NCBI RefSeq assembly: GCF_900007165.1
Contig: NZ_CYGY02000009.1
Span: forward strand, 104,943-168,942
DNA from: Paraburkholderia piptadeniae
GTDB taxonomy: Bacteria; Pseudomonadota; Gammaproteobacteria; Burkholderiales; Burkholderiaceae
Reading direction: 5' to 3'
DNA length: 64,000 bases
The translations under genes were made by a program, and so were the position numbers. The notes under the pieces were generated by a model, which saw nothing but the letters and a program-made list of their open reading frames with translations, did not search any database and was not told the origin of the DNA. This document shows positions 61,712 through 64,000 of this stretch, one piece after another; position 1 is the first letter of the stretch, and each line of letters opens with the position of its first letter.

Positions 61712-63817
61712 ATGAATCCACGCTGTCACGAGATCAGCACGGCGCGACTGAAACGTCCAGCGCACGCTGCATATATCGACGGCTTGCGCGCGATTGCAGT
61801 GCTGTCTGTCATCGTGTATCACCTGCACACGCAATGGCTGCCCGGCGGATTTGCCGGTGTCGATATCTTTTTCGTGATTTCCGGATTTGTTGTGAGTGCA
61901 TCGGTTGGCGATCTCGAGTCGATGCAGTTCTTCAGCTTCGTGCTTTATTTCTATTCGCGCCGGGTGCAGCGGATTGTGCCCGCGCTCGTGGTTTGTCTGG
62001 TGGTCACCGCGTTATGGTCCGCGTTGTTCATTCCGGCCGCGTGGTTGAGCGACACCAATACGAAAACAGGCCTCTTCGCTTTCTTTGGATTGAGCAATCT
62101 GATTCTTGTCAGGACCGGCAACGACTATTTTTCCCCGCGTGTCGAGTTCAATCCGTACCTGCATACCTGGTCGCTCGGCGTAGAAGAGCAGTTTTATCTG
62201 CTATTTCCGTTGCTTTTCTTCGTGTGGGTCAGCAAACGGCCCAGAAAGAAGTTGTGCGTCGCCTTGTTTGCTGGTGGTTTCGTCTTGTCGCTGCTCAACG
62301 GCTGGTGGCTCTCGACGAGAAACGAGGCGCTCGACTTCTACATGATCCCGGGACGTTTCTGGGAGCTGGCGTCGGGCATTCTGCTCTATCAGCTACTCGC
62401 GCTTGCGAAGCACCCGCTCGGGGTGATCGACCGTGACCGTACGCTGCGCTCGCAGGCGGTGCTTGCGGGCTCGTTCGTTCTTCTGGCGGCAAGCTTTGCG
62501 ACGTCGAGGCCGGATTCGTTTCCTTTCCCGGGTCCGCTGCTACCGGTGATGGGCACGCTTGGCATACTGTACGCGCTGCACGGAAGGGCGCCGCAAGGTT
62601 TTCTGCACGGGCTGCTGATCTCGCCAGTCGCGACCTTTATCGGCAAGGTGTCGTATTCGCTCTACCTATGGCACTGGCCCGTGATCGTGCTGCTGCGGTG
62701 GACCACGGGGCTGGATGCTCCCATATGGCGCGTCGTGGCGATCGTCGTGACGTTCGTGCTGGCGACGGCGTCGTGGTACTTCGTCGAGAACCCTGTGCGT
62801 CGCTCGATGATCCTGAAGAACATGCGACGTCCGTTCGTCGTGGGCGCGGGCGCGGGTGCGCTGATGTGCGGGGCGCTGTTGTCGCTCGGCATTCATGCCG
62901 CGCAGCCGCAGTTGTCGCTGAGCGTGGTTTCGCAGCGTGCATACGACTGGTCCGCGTACCGGCCTATCGAGGCCAGCTCTGCAGGGTGTCGGGGCACATG
63001 GGATTCGACCCAGGTCGAAGGAGGGCTGCTGTGGATCTATTCGCGTTCGGGGTGTGAGATCGCCCCGAGTCATCGGGGACGACTGTATGTGATCGGTGAC
63101 TCGCACGCGATGGCATACAGCATGATGTTGCGCGAGTTCGCCCTGGAAACGGGCGTGAAGGTCTTCGCGTACAACAACGGGGGCTGTCCGTTCATCGGCT
63201 TGCTGCCGCGCGGGCACGACGACCTCGATCGCTGCAAACGGCTGAGTGACGCGGCAATCGCGCAAATCACCGCGGACGTCGGCCGCGGCGACGTAGTGTT
63301 CATGCCATCGTTGCGGTTGCCGCGGTTCTCAGACGAGTTTGCACGTTTCGACGACGCGAGTGCATGGAAAGGCATGTTCGGGCCACAGGCGGTCGAAAGC
63401 CGGCAGCAGGGCGTGCGAGAAGCCGTGCCGATCCTCCAGAAGCTCGCGGCCAAGGGCGCGAAGGTCGTACTGGAAGCGCCGACGCCCGTGTTCCGGAGTC
63501 AGCCGTTCCGGTGCTCTGACTGGTTCAATCGTGGCAATCCGATCTGCTCGGGCGGCGACCGTATCGCCAGGACCGAGCTGGAGGCCTTGCGCTCACCCGT
63601 GCTCGAGTCATACGCACATATCGCCCGTCTCGTCCCTGACGTCAGCGTATGGGACCCGTTGCCGGCGCTGTGCCCGGATGCCGTGTGCTCCGCGCGCGCC
63701 GACGGCCGGCCGCTGTTTTTCGATGGCGATCACATCAGTGGCTACGCGAACAGGCTTCTGTTGCCGAGCTTCGAGCAATTCGTCGGCGAGTTGATGGATG
63801 CGGGGCGCAAGAGCTGA
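61712..63817 (+). CDS. OafA-type acyltransferase-3 with C-terminal SGNH domain
   Basis: A 701-residue inner-membrane O-acyltransferase. The N-terminal acyltransferase-3 domain (about 20-370, ten or so hydrophobic segments) has the conserved YIDGLRAIAVLSVIVYHLH with its Arg/His pair, FAGVDIFFVISGFV and HTWSLGVEEQFYLLFPL. The periplasmic SGNH hydrolase-like domain has GDSH with Ser464 and DGDH with Asp671/His674 as the likely remaining catalytic residues. These fused proteins O-acetylate O-antigen or EPS, passing the acetyl group from the membrane part to the SGNH part. ATG 61712 is chosen; the frame opens at 61670. Confidence 0.93.
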   Translation: MNPRCHEISTARLKRPAHAAYIDGLRAIAVLSVIVYHLHTQWLPGGFAGVDIFFVISGFVVSASVGDLESMQFFSFVLYFYSRRVQRIVPALVVCLVVTALWSALFIPAAWLSDTNTKTGLFAFFGLSNLILVRTGNDYFSPRVEFNPYLHTWSLGVEEQFYLLFPLLFFVWVSKRPRKKLCVALFAGGFVLSLLNGWWLSTRNEALDFYMIPGRFWELASGILLYQLLALAKHPLGVIDRDRTLRSQAVLAGSFVLLAASFATSRPDSFPFPGPLLPVMGTLGILYALHGRAPQGFLHGLLISPVATFIGKVSYSLYLWHWPVIVLLRWTTGLDAPIWRVVAIVVTFVLATASWYFVENPVRRSMILKNMRRPFVVGAGAGALMCGALLSLGIHAAQPQLSLSVVSQRAYDWSAYRPIEASSAGCRGTWDSTQVEGGLLWIYSRSGCEIAPSHRGRLYVIGDSHAMAYSMMLREFALETGVKVFAYNNGGCPFIGLLPRGHDDLDRCKRLSDAAIAQITADVGRGDVVFMPSLRLPRFSDEFARFDDASAWKGMFGPQAVESRQQGVREAVPILQKLAAKGAKVVLEAPTPVFRSQPFRCSDWFNRGNPICSGGDRIARTELEALRSPVLESYAHIARLVPDVSVWDPLPALCPDAVCSARADGRPLFFDGDHISGYANRLLLPSFEQFVGELMDAGRKS

Positions 63818-63920
63818 TCGTGAGCGGGGCTTCGGGGCGCGAGCGTCGGCTGCGGGTCCCCGGACAGATCCGCGGTGCCGTCTTGTTCGACAGATGGGAA
63901 GGTCGCGAGCGATGCGCAAC

Positions 63921-63950
63921 GCTCATGCTCGACGCTTGTCGAGCATGAGC
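63921..63950. repeat. Perfect 13-base-pair hairpin
   Basis: GCTCATGCTCGAC-GCTT-GTCGAGCATGAGC lies about 100 bases after the acyltransferase gene. No T run follows on either strand; it may be a Rho-independent-like or processing hairpin at the end of that transcript. Confidence 0.6.
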
Positions 63951-64000
63951 GGCAGCGGATGACGATGCATGTGTTCAGTGTGTCGCTTCGCACTCCCTGA

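Overview
The window is high-GC DNA (roughly 65 percent) with strong G/C third-position codon bias. Its gene content points to a betaproteobacterium of the Burkholderia/Paraburkholderia group: a tad pilus locus, a long-tailed second Hfq, an rnr-rlmB-rpiA neighbourhood, a high-molecular-weight FabG beside a MaoC protein, and a large exopolysaccharide locus. This placement is inferred from gene content; no search was run. No IS element, CRISPR array, rRNA or prophage was seen.

Layout. 1-9725: the 3' part of a tad (Flp pilus) operon, running tadZ (5' truncated), tadA, tadB, tadC, tadD, a small secreted protein, a TadG-like protein and a sigma-54 activator, then a DUF2968-type secreted protein. 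9963-14003: small genes, an Hfq paralogue, an ECF sigma/anti-sigma pair and a Gly/His-rich secreted protein. 14113-17076: a vanillyl-alcohol-oxidase/4-cresol-dehydrogenase type flavoprotein, a putative Tat substrate and a DUF1571-like protein. 17157-26890: a co-oriented minus-strand fatty-acid degradation cluster (acyl-CoA ligase, thiolase, MaoC hydratase, long FabG, FadE, PsrA-like TetR regulator). 27184-28407: an MFS transporter. 28972-29378: two tRNA-Leu(CAG) genes, each with its own consensus promoter and terminator. 29725-34786: housekeeping genes rnr, rlmB, an AmiD-like amidase and rpiA.

34799-63817: an exopolysaccharide region. It has two GT-C-like membrane proteins, an adenylation/carrier/acyltransferase-3 module split by an apparent +1 frameshift, a GH16 glucanase, Wzy-like polymerase, Wzx-like flippase, a GlxA-type AraC regulator, a WbaP-type initiating phosphoglycosyltransferase, Wza export lipoprotein, Wzc tyrosine autokinase, seven glycosyltransferases, a DegT-type sugar aminotransferase and an OafA-type acyltransferase with a C-terminal SGNH domain. 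Together these fit a Wzx/Wzy-dependent, acyl-decorated and possibly aminoacylated polysaccharide.

The strongest candidate for an undescribed system is the adenylation-carrier-acyltransferase module at 38313-41121. It looks like a single-chain counterpart of Dlt/Alm aminoacylation systems. The second is the beta-oxidation cluster, whose MaoC-FabG-thiolase core predicts (R)-3-hydroxyacyl intermediates.
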